From contig OU744450.1 of the NCBI GenBank assembly GCA_916610825.1, positions 3,312,578-3,376,577 on the forward strand: a DNA stretch of 64,000 bases, written 5' to 3'. Shown piece after piece: positions 34,701-49,700 of the stretch. A model generated the notes under the pieces. The model ran no database searches and was not told the origin of the DNA. It saw only the letters and a list, made by a program, of their open reading frames with translations. The translations under genes were made by a program, and so were the position numbers. This stretch comes from Haliclystus octoradiatus. Taxonomy: Eukaryota; Cnidaria; Staurozoa; Stauromedusae; Haliclystidae. Every line of letters starts with the position of its first letter. Positions within the stretch are counted from its first letter, which is position 1.

Positions 34701-37700
34701 GTTCTTGATACAGTGCTTAATGAAAATATCCAGAATATTTATAGAACTACAGTCAAACCTGTTATAACGACCACCTCTATATAGTGGCCACCTGTTTATT
34801 GTGGTCACCTTTGTAATATCTAAAATAATTGTTTCTATTAAAATAACCCTGTATATAAAGACCACCTGTCTATAACGGTCAGCTTATCTACCTCTCATAG
34901 CTGGCTGTTATATACAGGTTTAACTGTAGAGTACAACAGAAGACCTACATGACTCTACTCTGAGTTTTCACACATAGTTTTAAATAATTGGTAAAAGTTT
35001 GAAACCGATAAGAAATGACTGAGATAGAAATGTCACGAGTACTAGGGTAATCCTTGGACCCTAGATTCTGAAAATAGAATACATCCAGAAGAACATTAAA
35101 ATTAGATATTTTTTATTAAATAAGCTTGCAACCTGAAAAGAGTCTATTTCTTCCGCACATTTATTTTTGTGGTGTAGATATTTAATTTTGTCTTAAACTA
35201 ATTGAAAATAATATTGAATATTGATAAGTTTGAATATTTACGTTCAAACTTTTACCGATCATAGTTTTCAGTTGATATGAGAATCAATCACTACTTTGAA
35301 CAATATTTTTGTAGTAGAATCTCCTATTGAATAGAAGGAGGAAAATGATTTCAAACACCACCATTGCAATTTTATATAAACTAGTTTGCTAGCTTTCTTA
35401 TTTTTTAATTGCCCTCTGTAATCTTAATTTTGCTGCAAACTTTTATCAATCAGTGACCACAACAACTGTTGTACATACTAATGCAAATATGCAATTATGA
35501 TGGTACCATGTCTCATTGTCCTTATTAGGTTTTTATAGCTACATCAGCTATATATCATATATACAAGTACAGTCAAATCTGTTATAACGGTCACCTCTAT
35601 ACAGCGACAACCTGTATATAGTCGTCACTCTTACAATGTCTAAAATAGTATTTTCTATTGAATCAGACCTGTATATAAGGGCCACCTGTCTATAGTGGTC
35701 AATTTATCTACGTTTTGTAGCTTGCCGTTATATACAGGTTTCACTGTAGTATTTATGGTAATGTTTTGTGTTCTGAATTGTCTTTTTGAAAGTTTCTTTG
35801 TCTGTGATGTCTGACCATGATTTGAGGCGTTCTTTGTGTAGCAAATATGTTGGGCAAAAGAGGGACAGCACCTTCCTAAGATTATACTGTCTATACTACT
35901 ACTAGCTATGTATATAATCGAACATATATTGTCATTTCTATACAGCGACCACCTGTCTATTTTCCATCATATCAACCCTGTATATAAAGGCCACCTGCAT
36001 ACAATACTCGCTTTATATCCATCTCATAGCTGGCTGTTATATACAGGTTTTTCTGTATATGAAAAACAATTTTTTTACATAAAATGTAGATGAAGCAGTA
36101 TCAAAACCGATGTACCAAGAACTTGACTTCTTCCCACCTGCAGTTGCATTTGTCGTTCCTGATTTAATTAATCTACTTGACAACAGCTCATTAGATGAAT
36201 ATGGAAATCAAGGTTGGTATATTTTTTATTCTAAACGTCAATTATTTTGTTGATCGTTTCTTTCTTTGTAAACTATCACCTTGTAATGACGTTAATGAAT
36301 TCTTACAATTACGAACTAGGCCTACTCAGAAAAGAGACGTCTACTGTGATCATGAACTCTTGATAAAGAAACAGATATTATTTGACGTGCTTATTTGAAA
36401 GTATTTCAAAGACTCTAATAAACACATATTTATAATCCCCAAATATTCTATCTGATTTTGTATTTTTTCTTCTTCTCAAAAATAATATTAGAAGAGACCA
36501 GGGTCCGACAAAGTCCGCAAACTTGGAAACCTTATTTACGGAAGGCTAGAAAAATTCAGAAGGTTAGCCAAAATGTTGGATATAAAGCTAACATAAAGGT
36601 TCGATTTTACGCTTTTATGTCAGTAAAATTACTTAAACATTTTTCTAACGTTTATCTAACAATATAAGGTTTGCGGAAGGTATAAACATTTTGTCGGACC
36701 CTGGAAGAGACCTATTGTATTGTATTTATATCCTTACACGTCCTGATACACATTTTGGTCATCTGCATATAGAAATAATAATATTCAACTGCAAACACAC
36801 ATGTGTTGGCTCTTTTCGCTAAGAGCAGTAATTGTGAATACTCTTCATTAATATCATCCATTGCACTGCAGAGCACTTTCAATAGTTTTCATGGCAGAAG
36901 AAAGCCTTTATTGTCAATGCGCAACGATGCCCCACTAGTTTACCAGATCTGATCAGAACTGAAGTTCGGTTGCCCTAGCATTTGATCTAACCCCCCCCCC
37001 CCCCATTCCGTTACTCTGAGTTTCGCGTAAAGACGCTCTTCAGACGGTTTTATTGAATGAAAAATCATTACGGTGTGCTCAGGTATATACATTACTTAAA
37101 GAAGCGTTTCTATTGTTTAAGCATATTTATTACATTCTATTGTGTTATCGATGCTATTTTTAAATATCAATAAAACCGTCTGAAGAGCGTCTTTACGCGA
37201 AACTCAGAGTAACGGAATAAACTTGTGATCTTTGATCTACTATTTATATTGCTCTGCTTTTAGCATCGAGCACTCAAATTGATGTTTTGCCCACACAATT
37301 ACTTTATATTACAATATATATATTTCGTTCCTTCTGTAGTTGGTGATGTTGCTCTTGGAATTGTTTGGCGATGTATTGTCAATGACCCAACAATGTTTTT
37401 TCGTTTCTTTTTTGAGAAAATCACTATTCATCACATGCAAGTTAGTAGTACAATCAAACCTGTTATAATGGTCACCTCTATAAAGCGGCCACCTGTCTAT
37501 AGTGGTCACTCTTGCAATGTCTAAAATAATATTTTCTATTGAATCAAACCTGTATATAAAGGCCACCTGTCTATAATGGTCAATTTATCTACCTCTCGTA
37601 GCTGACCATTATATACAAGTTTCACTGTAGTATATTTATTTTTATTCAGGGTAATACAGCATTGGTTTTATATCTTTTACCAGGCTGAAAAAGCCTTGTT

Positions 37701-40700
37701 AATCATCATAATTCAATCCATATGTTGGAAATTTGTATTTTTATCATATTTTAAACGAATGTACAGTAATATTAAGTGATTATGTCTTTATCCATTTATT
37801 TTTAGAAATCATTGATTCTTATTCTGCGTAAATTGTTATTCCATGTTCCAAAACTTCCAGCATATGCAGCTACAACACTTTTTAATCATTTGGTGAGTGC
37901 ATTATAAGTTGCAATAAAATCTGTCATAACGGCTACCTGTAGACAGCAACCACCTGTCTATAGTGGTCACTCTTCTAATGCCTAAATTAGTATTTTCTAT
38001 TGAATCAACTCTGTATACACAGCCTAACTGCATATAATGGTCAATTTATCTACCTCATATAGTATGCTGTTACATTGCCTACGATTTTCCATTGCATTTA
38101 TCCGAATTTGTACTTAATCTGAAATTGTTTATCAAGGATTTGACCAGAAAATAGTCTATAGGGTTTCAGACTCAGGTTGCAGTTGAACGGAAATTTTATT
38201 TATCGGATTTGTACTCAAGCAGGTTACACTATATATACCTCTTAAAATATTCAGGCCACTCTTAAAATATTGATCAAATTGGAAATTGTCATTCGTGATA
38301 TCAAGCTCGAATTGTAAGATTGATTTGTTTTCAAAGTTTTGCTATGGTGATTTGGCGTCAAACTCTAAACCAATCAGATCAATTGAATCATATTGATTTA
38401 TGAAATTACAGTTTTGTAGTTTCAAAACTTTGGGTTTTGATTCCAGGAAAACTGAGGCCATATTTCGCCATTTTCTACAATTGAATTTGGATAGGATCAT
38501 ATTTGGATCACAATTTTTTTTTAAACATCCTGATTACCAGAACCTAATCAGATCTGATGCAGACCTCTAGTTGAAATGTTCCAGGATTCCAGAAAACTTT
38601 CTGTTAGACCCTGGCGATTGGATTAACAATTTAATAATTACTAGTTTATTACTTATGCAATCAGATAATTTTGTTCAAGATTAAAGGAGCAACTGACGGT
38701 CGCTACTTGAATCAAGCTTAGCATGAATTCAATGATCAATGTCAATCATGGCATGGCTTCAGATTTCATGTTTCAGACTTGTTTCAGGCACCATCAAGAA
38801 CAGAAACAATGCAAACGACAAACACGCACGTTGCTCTAAGCGCCTAGAGCCCACTGGTCATTTTTGCCCTTTTAACCACTGTTCTTATGTAGACGTTTAA
38901 TTATTTTAACATATATTTCTCAGGTTGGTATTATAATGTATCACACAAGACATACAACAGCTGATAGCTCAGAACAAATTGCCGCACTTGCAGGGATATT
39001 ATGGCAGGTAAGGTGGTAGTAAGGGAGTGGGTTGATTACTCAAAACCAGTAACGATTATGGTCAAATGTGTTGTATTCGTCACCTCTCCTGTGAAATAAA
39101 TCATGAACATAGCTGCAGAAAAAGAGTTGCAATATTAAACTGAACCGCTTCTGGCTGCACGTTTTGTATTGATTTTACAATTTTCTATACACTTTCAACT
39201 AAACCAAGCTGCAGAACAGGAGAAAAGTAACGAAAATTGTGTGTCCAGTGGCACTAAAATATGTTTCGAAAAAAAAGGTTCATGAACAGTTTGTGAAATT
39301 CGTAAATTTCATGAACTGTTCATGTTCTCAAAAAAAGGTTCGCAAACTATCCATTGAACTGCCTGAGAAAGTTTGTCAATCTAGGTTCATGAACACCAAG
39401 CTTTTGTTGAAAGTTCCTGAACTGTTTCTAAAGAGATAGTTCACCTCAAATTTGCGTTTTCAATAGTTTTATTGAGTTCATAATACTACCTTACTTAAAT
39501 AAGAAACAGTAAATAATCCAACTAAAGTTCAATTAAAATACAGGTTATTCTGCCAATCATATCAATAACTTCATCAAAAACATTTCACAAAATGTGATCA
39601 ACATTTTTCGAGCATTATTCTCGAAAATGATGGTTTGGTTTTAATGTTTTCTCGTTCGGATGCAAAAAAAGAATATATACAAAAGGTTCTTCTACTTTAT
39701 CATCTGCTTTTCAGGGCTAACAATTACTATACTTTATTATTTAATTTAGGTTTCGCCCAGTGTACCTAACCTCAATTTGAAAGACATGAAACAGAGTCTA
39801 AAGAAAGAGTATTGCGAGGTTTGTTCTTGATGCAAACTTCCTTAGCCTGTGAGACTACCTCGTCAGATCTATATGTACACAGGCAAATAGAACTCATGAG
39901 AATAAGTAGTTCCGTTCAATTAACTAAATAAGAGTTTGATTACAAAACTATCTGCTTTGTCAAGCTGTGATTTGACGTTTTCATCGTCTTAGCATGTTGC
40001 TGTCTCCATGCGGATTGGCACAATCTTACAACAACAAAATCTCATAGCAAGACTCAAGACCGCATCTGATTATCTTTTTTACGACTTGAGGAATGACAAA
40101 CAATTTTTTAAGACGTTTCTCCAGCCATTGTGCCGGGACTTTCGGCTTCATGGAGCAGAACATTAAAGTCTCTTGCCTAATATTTTCTCAGGATTTGTTT
40201 ATAATTTTGAAAGGAGTCATATTTAAAGCCCACATTACCAGTGTAAGATACTATTTATTTATGGAAGAGAATCAAAATTAGAGAAGCAGTCAAGCAATAT
40301 GAAGTACTGTTACATATGCTCTCTTTTTTATTGTCATCAACCCTGTGCAATACACTACTCTTTGCACTATTTGCAAATTTAGTTAAATAATGTATGTTTA
40401 GTTGTTAATAAATTTTAATAAATATTGTCAAGAAAAGTGCAGAAGAGAAAAAAAGAAAAAAAAAAATTTGCAAATAGGTTTGCTTAAAGGAGGAACATTG
40501 ACCGGCGGTTGATACGAGCTCGACTTGAATTAAGCTTAGTGTAAATTCAACGATCTATGTCAGTCATGGTTCGGCATGGCTTCATATTTCAAGTTCCTGT
40601 ATGGTTTCAGGCACTGAAACAATACAAATGACAAACGCGCATGTGATACTAAGCGCATAAAGTCCACCGGTCATTTTTGCCCATTTAATATCTCAGCAGA

Positions 40701-43700
40701 AAACCCCTTTAATATAATATTAATATTATGATTGGGAAAGACAGGCCGGCAAACTTGCTTTTAAAAGCAAATCAATTATACACATGGCCGACGTGTGCCC
40801 CTGAAAATGCGATATGTGTGCTTAATTGAATTGAAATTCGATAGAAGTAATGAATTTCAATTAAAGTGTGGTGATAATTTCTACTCATCTAGAACTAGTT
40901 GATAGTGATCGTGGAGGAGCCTCGAGAAGTTTATAAAATCTGCGATTCACACATCATTTTTATGAACTTTGATAGGCTTCATGCAGGCCAATCCCATGCG
41001 AAAAGCAGTTTATGAGTTCATGAACAGTTCATGAAATAGTCTATGAACATTAGGCTATTTAATGTTCATGAACAGTTCATGAATTCAACATTTCTTTTTT
41101 ACAGGGGAATATCTCTCACAGTGTTATTAATTTAAATTTTTCAGACTGCTTTTCTTGCAACTGCAAACTTTGCTGGAGCCAAGGTAAACTATTTCAACAA
41201 GTTTGAAATTAACAGTTCTGTAATTGATCAAAGGAGATGTGCATCTCGCCTGAAAATTAATGACATCCGCCTAGTATCAGTTTTGAAACATATACCTACA
41301 ATTTGAATATTAAAGATTTTTATTACTGTAGTATTTAATGGTAGGCCTACTATTGTACTGTTTCTAATTTAGAACGCAAGTACTTGATTGCGCCTTTCCA
41401 CCATAAAGGAAAGGAGAAAAGACAGATAGGACACAGCTTTAAAATGTACCGCTATTCAACCAATTGAATTACTCAATATTCATATTGACTTGTTGGCCGA
41501 CTGCTAATGCTCATTATTAGAATTGCTGCAGTAAATTATTTTTATTAGTGGCGTGACTAGAACAGCAGTGGAAATAGGCTGTTACAGCTTCAAATGAAGC
41601 TTGCTGATAGGTGATATGTTCACACATAAAAATACCATATGTTCTTCTTGTAGACCTATCAATAGCAGCTTTTTGTATACAGCTTATTATCAGTGGCAAA
41701 AAACCCTATGATATGAAACTGGTGATTATAAAATATGAAGAACAATTCCGTATTAGGATCTTGACCAACTATTTTGTTTTTTTGCATTTAGTCATTGGTT
41801 GTTGCCCCATCTCTCAAAATGGATGTGCATGAGGTTTGTTTTTATTTTATTAAAATGTATCAGTAGCTCAAACTTTCTCTTGCTGTTTTCTAAATAGGGC
41901 CTACACTATTGACTGGCAAGGATCCCACATTTTTTAACTACACCCTTGCTGAAAATAGTTCGTGAGTTCATGAACTGTTCACGAAGTAATGAACTTTTTC
42001 CGCATGAGCGAATACTTTCATATTCCATAGCAATGGTCTGGATTGCACTTATTAGGAGTTTTGAAGCAAATAATTTAACCAGAGTGTCACAAAGTTTCAT
42101 GCCTTCCGGCTTTCAGAACGTTGAATTGAAGGCTTTCCAAAATCCACTTTCAAATTCTTTCAATTTCTGATCTTAAAATGTGCCTTATTCTGAAAAACAA
42201 GGCCAATGATAAAAAAAAGTTTCTACAAAATGTAGCAAAAGACTTGTGGCCCCTAAAACTTGATAATACCCCAAAGCAATTTCCCTATTTAACCCCTGGT
42301 TTCGACAGCTCTTGCTGAAAAGTAATGACATATATAATATATAAAAAATAACAACACAACTAAGATAGCACAACGTTTCAGCTTATTCACTTCAGCAATT
42401 GTCAAATGAATGGTTCTTTAATAAATTTAAGATATATATATATATACACCAGTACATAAAAATTTATCTTTATTTCTTTATTAACTTTATTTCTTTACAA
42501 CTGTTTATCTTCATTGTAGTAAATCTTTATTTTATAAAATGAGTAATTTGTCTAACAGGGTTTTTCTATCACGTCAGTCTTGAAGCCTGGAGATGCTATT
42601 GTCTTGACACATAGTGCGACCTCTACCCCATTGTCTCAGATTATTACGTCATGTTCGAAAACAATAGGAATTGTCAGTGTTCAATTATCCTATAGAAAGC
42701 AAGAAAACATTTGAAACAAGTTGCCATTAATAATAACTATAATTATTTGTTAATCATGGTAGTTGTTTGTACAATTTTTCTGTATATCTATCTATATTAT
42801 TAATAAACCATTCACTTGAAAATTGCTGAAGTTAATCAGCCGAAACTTTTTGCTATCTTAGTTGCTTGTTATTTTGTACTGAAATTATCACAATTAAGAT
42901 TCTTATATATATTTATCATAAGTTTGGAATTAATTCAAATGGAAAGGTTAAATAAATAAAACAAATATTAATAATTGCAATTCATGTTTAGTCTACATTA
43001 TTTTTTTTTTATTGCTTTATAGGAAACAACTTTTCGAGATCTTGTTGCGTTTTATTGTCGTCAAACATCAATACCATGCGAAGAAACTCACTTCTTTGTT
43101 GATAAACAATCAGGTAGGATTAAGCATTCCATCTCAAAGGATTCAGAAAAATGTGTTGTTGTTGTTGCATTTATCATTTAACAGAGACTGGGTAAGCTAG
43201 CTAAAACTCAAATTTATAAACACATCGATATTTACTATAAATACTTTGTAATGTAAACATGTTATTCCTTTCAACCTGAAGATACAATTAAGCTCTTGCG
43301 AAACGTTGTTTAAACCTTATTCTGTTAATTTTGTCTCGCTAGTATTTATCTCAAAAAATAATAAAATAAAATGAAAATTATCATTTTATTCGTTTGATAT
43401 ATTATTACAAATAGATTATAGTACTTGTATTTAGCAGGGATGTTAGTAACGATTACAAAAGTAACGACCTTACTTGTACTCGTTACTTTTTAGTAACTTC
43501 TACTTGTAGCCTTACTACTTTTCTGTAAAAGTAACTTCTACTTGTAACTAGTTACATTTAGGATTAAAAATAAAGTAACGATTGCTCGTTACTTTCTCAC
43601 TGCATTTTCGCTTTCTTCCGTTACTTTTTTCACAAAAGAGTGCTGAAAGTTAGCATCATTGTGTTTTAATTAGTCAAAATCTTTTGTTCTCATTGTTACC

Positions 43701-46700
43701 ATCCAAGAACAATAAAAACACAGACAAAAAGTTCCCAACAACTGCAGGAAATCCTGTCATTAAGTTGGATATTAGCAAAATCACATTCGGGGATGTAAAC
43801 ATTCTGTTTGCCAATCCTGTTTTTCCGAGTTTATGATATTCAAGTGATTCAACGAGCGTTTCATGTCTGATATGTCTGTTTGATCAATTAATTGTCATAG
43901 CAACCAAGCCTGAAATAGAACTAATGGCGCGTAACTTGATATTTCCTTTGTTATGGAATCGCCTAGACCATTCAAACACGCAAAAGACGTCGCTGTGAAA
44001 TAGTCGTTGGGTGCCTGTTTTCGTATTTATATTGTCAACAAGAACATTTGATTAATTAACAAATTAAAATACAGAAACATTATTTGAATACTTCATATAT
44101 GTCTCATTGCTTCTGTTGGATATTTTTGGACTTATTTAGAAAAAGTAACGGAAAAGTAACTGTAACCAGTTACTTTCGAATTAAAAGTAACTTGTAACTT
44201 GTAATCGTTACTTTTTCTGAAAGTAACGTCTGATAGTAACTAGTTACTTTCTCGCCCAAGTAACGGTAACTGTAACTAGCTACTTTTAAAAGTAACTTTA
44301 ACATCCCTGGTATTTAGCTATTAAATTATTCAACGACACTCATAAATGGATGTACATCCCTGTGTTCTCGCGTCATATTTGACAAAAAATACATACATAC
44401 TTACCAACAACAATTTTTGCTCCTGATTGATAGTTGCAAAGCTACAATGTACAATGAAACTTGTATATAACAACCAGCTACAAGAGGTAGACAAATTGAC
44501 CACTATAGGCAGCTGGCCGATGTATAGAGGTGACTGTTATAACAGATTTGACTGTAGCATAATTTATTATCAATAATCCATTTTTCACCTCTCATTTAGG
44601 TCATATTCTTGAACCGAATTCTTTTGTCAGAGATATTTATGCCCATAAAAGAGGATATCCGCCACCTGTTGTTAGATTTGAGCATCTTGATGAACACATC
44701 TCATACCAACGGAGGCAATTACAGGTAACATTAATTATAAGGTGAATGAAAATTAATTATTATATCTACAGTAATTGTTTGTACGATAATAGAGGATTGG
44801 ACCTAGATTGGATAATCGATTCTCTTCTGAATTTTTTTTTAATGTTTAACCAATAAATCATTAGATTATCAATTTTCTTCTGAATTTTTCTGTTGATGCT
44901 TGCCCAGTAAATGAATAAAAATATCAATTTTCTTCTGAATTTGCTCCAACCTTCTGGAGGATAATAGCTCAGATGGCAGAGTAACCGAAATTCAGATATG
45001 GTCATATCTGATCGACTGTGGTTCAAATCCTCTTGAGGTAAACTCAGCCTTGACTTTACCTAAAAACATCAAATGCATACCATCGAAGGATTGCAGATGG
45101 AATGGACCAGAGGGAATTGCATTGTGAGTAGCTGCGGCGCATCGTTGTGCATTGACAATCAAGGCCTATCTACCATGAAATCTATTGAAATTGATGTTCA
45201 GTGTCGCGGTTGAAATCAATAAAGAGCATTAACATCATTGCTCTCAGCAAAAAGAGCCACTCTAGAAGTAGAGGAGTGGTACGGATGCCTCCGGTAGGGC
45301 GTTACCGTCTCAATTACTTTTAACCTTCTGGAATCTACTTTTGTCTGACCTTGATCAGGTACCAGTTATATAGCTGTGACTGCTTTAGAAACACTGCTTG
45401 TATACTAGTGTTCACTCCAAAAAGACCACTATAGACATCTCTTAAATGCTATATAAGTCGCTGTTATAGTATCTTTGAATGTGTTATGATTGTATATTAT
45501 TTAGCTCTTTCTCAAAAAGCTTGCTGATATTGGCAGAATGCTGTTGATCAATGAGATGTTTCATTCAAGACCTACAAAGGTACAGAAAAAAAAACTTAAC
45601 AATAAACATATTTGTAATTTTCTCAAGCAACATTTTTAGACCTACATTTATTGAATGATATTTCAAAAATGTGTTAATACAGTGAAACCTGTATATAACA
45701 TCCAACTATGAGATGTAGATGAATTGACCACTATATACAATTGGCCTCTATATACAGGGTTCATTCAATACAAATTACCACTTTAGAAATTACAGAGGTG
45801 ACCATTAGTTACAGGTGGTCACTTTATAGAGGTGATTGTTATAACAGGTTTGACTGTATTGCAATCGTTGTTTACCTTCATAAACACTATTATTTCTCCT
45901 ACAACAACAATGCATCTATATCCAGAAATTTTCAGTCTTCTTTTTATAGTTAGGATTTTATGTCTGGAAGGTAGTTACATAGGTAGTTCGGTTGCAAAGA
46001 GTTTATTCTTTTTACAGAAGATTCATAACACTCCGCGAGTAGAAACAACTGTTATTTTTATTTAAATTCATAGATTTGTCATTATAATAATATAATATAA
46101 TATACTTGAACTTCAATTTGAAGTTGTGTTCATAAGCATTCTATTCTAGATTCGTCATTATATTAAATAGGTTTCAATGCCTGATTACTGATTTTTACTT
46201 AGTGTATTGACCTTCACCTAGATAATAATCAGTGTATGTGGATTGTCTATACAGTGAAACCTGTATATAACCTGTAGATAAGTTGACCACTATAGACAGG
46301 TTGCATCTATATACAGGTTCAATTCAATAGAATGTACTATTTAGACATTGCAAGAGTGGCCACTATAGAAAGGTGGCCGCTTTATAGAGGTGACCGTTTT
46401 AACAGGTTTGACTGCATTATGATTTTGCTTTATATTTTTAGAAACATCTTTCTTTTCTTGTATCTGAGCTTCTTAAACAAAATTCTTTCCCAAGAAGAGC
46501 AATTGAACTCGAATTTGAACTTGTGAATGAAGGAAGGCTTGGCAAGGTAGGTTTGTCTTTCTCAGAGAAAACTTGTATCAGAATCTGCGGCCAGGGCTCA
46601 ATGAAAGGGACATCACTTGGACTACCGGTCATTGGCACATTTTTGGAACAATATAATTATTGCAGACACAATTATTTAAATAGCACAGATTTCAGCAATT

Positions 46701-49700
46701 AGAGTGGCTATTGCAGAATTTTCTGAATTAGAAACTGATATAAATTCTAAGCATGTTTCAATCAATGTTATTCTCATCAAAATAATGCACTTCCATAAGT
46801 CAGTAACAAGCTAAACAACTTACAGGCACTTTGAAGGGCAACATTTTGTCGCAGGCACAAATATATTTGGTATAACCCTGACAGAAGTTTTTTGCTAGAG
46901 TACTCACAGGAACCCCAACTGAGAATTGATAGGAAAATTGCAACTAGATGAGGAGGGTAATATCATTTAGCAAGAATCAAAGATTACAAATTCAGTCCGT
47001 TTTAGTCTTTGAATCACTATTTATATATTGGTCTGTATTTAGCATTGACCACTTTTATTGATGTTTCGGCTCATGCGTGAAACTATTAGTAGCAAATATA
47101 AATTTCTGGTCTGGTTCATTTATTCATTATTAATTATATGCATACTAAATTATAAACATATTTAATTACTGCTTGCAATCCCCAGTGAAATGAATTAAAC
47201 TGATCGTAACTTGCATGAAAGATATAGTGTTAAATACCAAGCAAGAATGAATCTAATCAAACTGCCGATGAATAAATTTATGTCCCAGATGAAGCATGCC
47301 CACAACAGTAATGTATTTTTTTCTATTCAGGAAATTGTTGCATTGGATGTGACTCTTAAGGATATCTGGGTGAAGGTAAACTATTTATACATTTTGTTGA
47401 TTTTATTCAGTAACCAGGTTTTGCGGCTAAAAAATGTAACAGTTAAGCCCTGGAATACTTTTGGTATTTTTTGGACAGAATATACCATTTCTTAAATCGA
47501 GGAGAACTTTAAGATTTCACAGCAAGTGAGAATTGAGAACTGAAAATTTCATGTTTTTACAACAACAACAACAACAAAAAGAGAAAAGTAATTCCAAAAC
47601 AATTGATACCCAAATATCATAAATCTCACAAGATAATAATGCACAAATCTAAGGAAATGCACCCCTTAATATAGCACAACCCTATATACCGGTAGATGAT
47701 GTATTATTAATAGTGCTTTAGCTAGGGATTGAGCCCAATACCATACGGACAAATGTCCAAAGTCAGAACTACTATACTAACGCTTCAAATGTATGTACAC
47801 GCTAATAATTCTCGTAATTCTCCATAATAATGTTTGAAAGTAGTGTCATTCAAATCGCTGTGTTTTTGATCTTTTTGATCTAAATTTAATTTTGTGTTTG
47901 TTTTGTCTTCGTATCGAAACAAAATGTATCTTTTTATTTTGCGGTATTTGCGGCTTTACGCCATAACTGCTATGGTTTGAGATGGATCCCCCTGTGAATC
48001 TCCCCCAATCCAACTCAACCCACATTTTAAATCCAGCAACTCCGGTAACTCGCTGCTAGTAAATAATAACTGTAATTTTAATCTATTTTTAGTTTATTTG
48101 TTCATTACTTGAAAAGATGCCTGGCCTGACGACATGGAATGATGAGTTGCAGTTCTTTCTTGATGTGATTAATGGAGCATTGTTGCTTCATTGCGAAGAT
48201 GTTATTGTATTGAGAACGTGTCTTGTATCATACATCAATCTTTCACTACATTTTTCCAAATACTTCTCCATCAACGGGTAAGTGTATGACTGCTATAGAT
48301 GTCTCGCAATTTGCAGTTAAGCCAGGCAGAGGTAAGCTCAGAAGGCAGAGCAACCGATGTTCCGATCTGATCATATCTGATTGACTGTGGTTCAAATCCT
48401 CCAAAGGTCAACTCAGCCTTGACTTTATCTAAAAGATCAAATGAGTACCATCTTCTGATGGCGGATAGAGTGGTCCTGAGGGAATTGCACTGTGCTTAAC
48501 TGCGACACATCGCTGCGATTTGACAATTGAGACCTATCTGTCATGGAATCTGTTTCAATTGAATCAATTAAAATTTATCAAAATATCCAAGCTTTTAGAC
48601 TATTTTTGAAATTTGAATTCTCATGTCTGTACTTTGAATTTAGATATCAACGTATCCTTCCTGCAATCTTTCGTGTTTATGGTCAACATCAAGATAATAA
48701 TTTTGTTAAAGAAGCTATTGAGGTGGGCACCCCTCCGAAAAACAGTTCAGGTGTTCATGAACGTTAAGTGACCTCAAATTTTTCATGACCTGTTCACAAA
48801 CTGTTTGTGAGCTGATTATGAACAGTATGTGAAGGTTCAAGAATTCCTGAACTGTTTTTCTCAGGGGCATTTATATTTTTATATTAAAGAAGAGTTCTCT
48901 TCGATACCTTTGGAATAGATGTCTTGATTGAATCGGATTGGATGCTTGTAATTTGAATGTTCTAAAAATGTTGTAACTCCGATCCTAATGAGAATAATCG
49001 GGAAAAAATCCCCAAATTTTGGATTCAGATTTATTAATCTGATCCAACCAAATCCAATTCCGATTATTTAAAATGTTAATGATTTCCCAGGAATATATAC
49101 ACAAAATTTTGAATCTGAAAACTGAAATTCTTAAATATAATTGCATAGTAAATAATCAAATAGCAATAAATGAAGGCATAAAAATATTTGCATTCAATTA
49201 ATAAAGTGTGATTGTAATTAAAAAAAGTTATTAATTGAATCACATTTTGATTCAGATCGGACTCACAAAGCCTTAATGCTGATCATCAACTCTAACTACA
49301 CAAGCTCACCAGGTTCATTGTACTGTACTTCGTTCACATATTTTAAACTATGGAGAGATATATTCTAAAGTGATCAAGATCAAGTTCCATAATCATTTAA
49401 ATTAAAAAGTCACTGTTAAATATTATTTTTCAAACTCTAAATCTCAGTAGTCCTTTCACGGATCACAGCAATGATATTAGGCTACTACTGTAACTTTAAG
49501 AACCCAGATACCTACATACAGTCAAACTCGGTTAATATCCCCTCTTTTGATGTCCTACCTTGCTTAATATCCCCACATAAAACTGATTTCTATTTTCCAT
49601 TCTCTGTACAAACTCCCATAATCCTACCTCGTTTAATGTCCCGCTTTTCATCCGCACCAGGGGGGAGATATTAAGCAAGTTCAACTGTAATTTATTTGAC

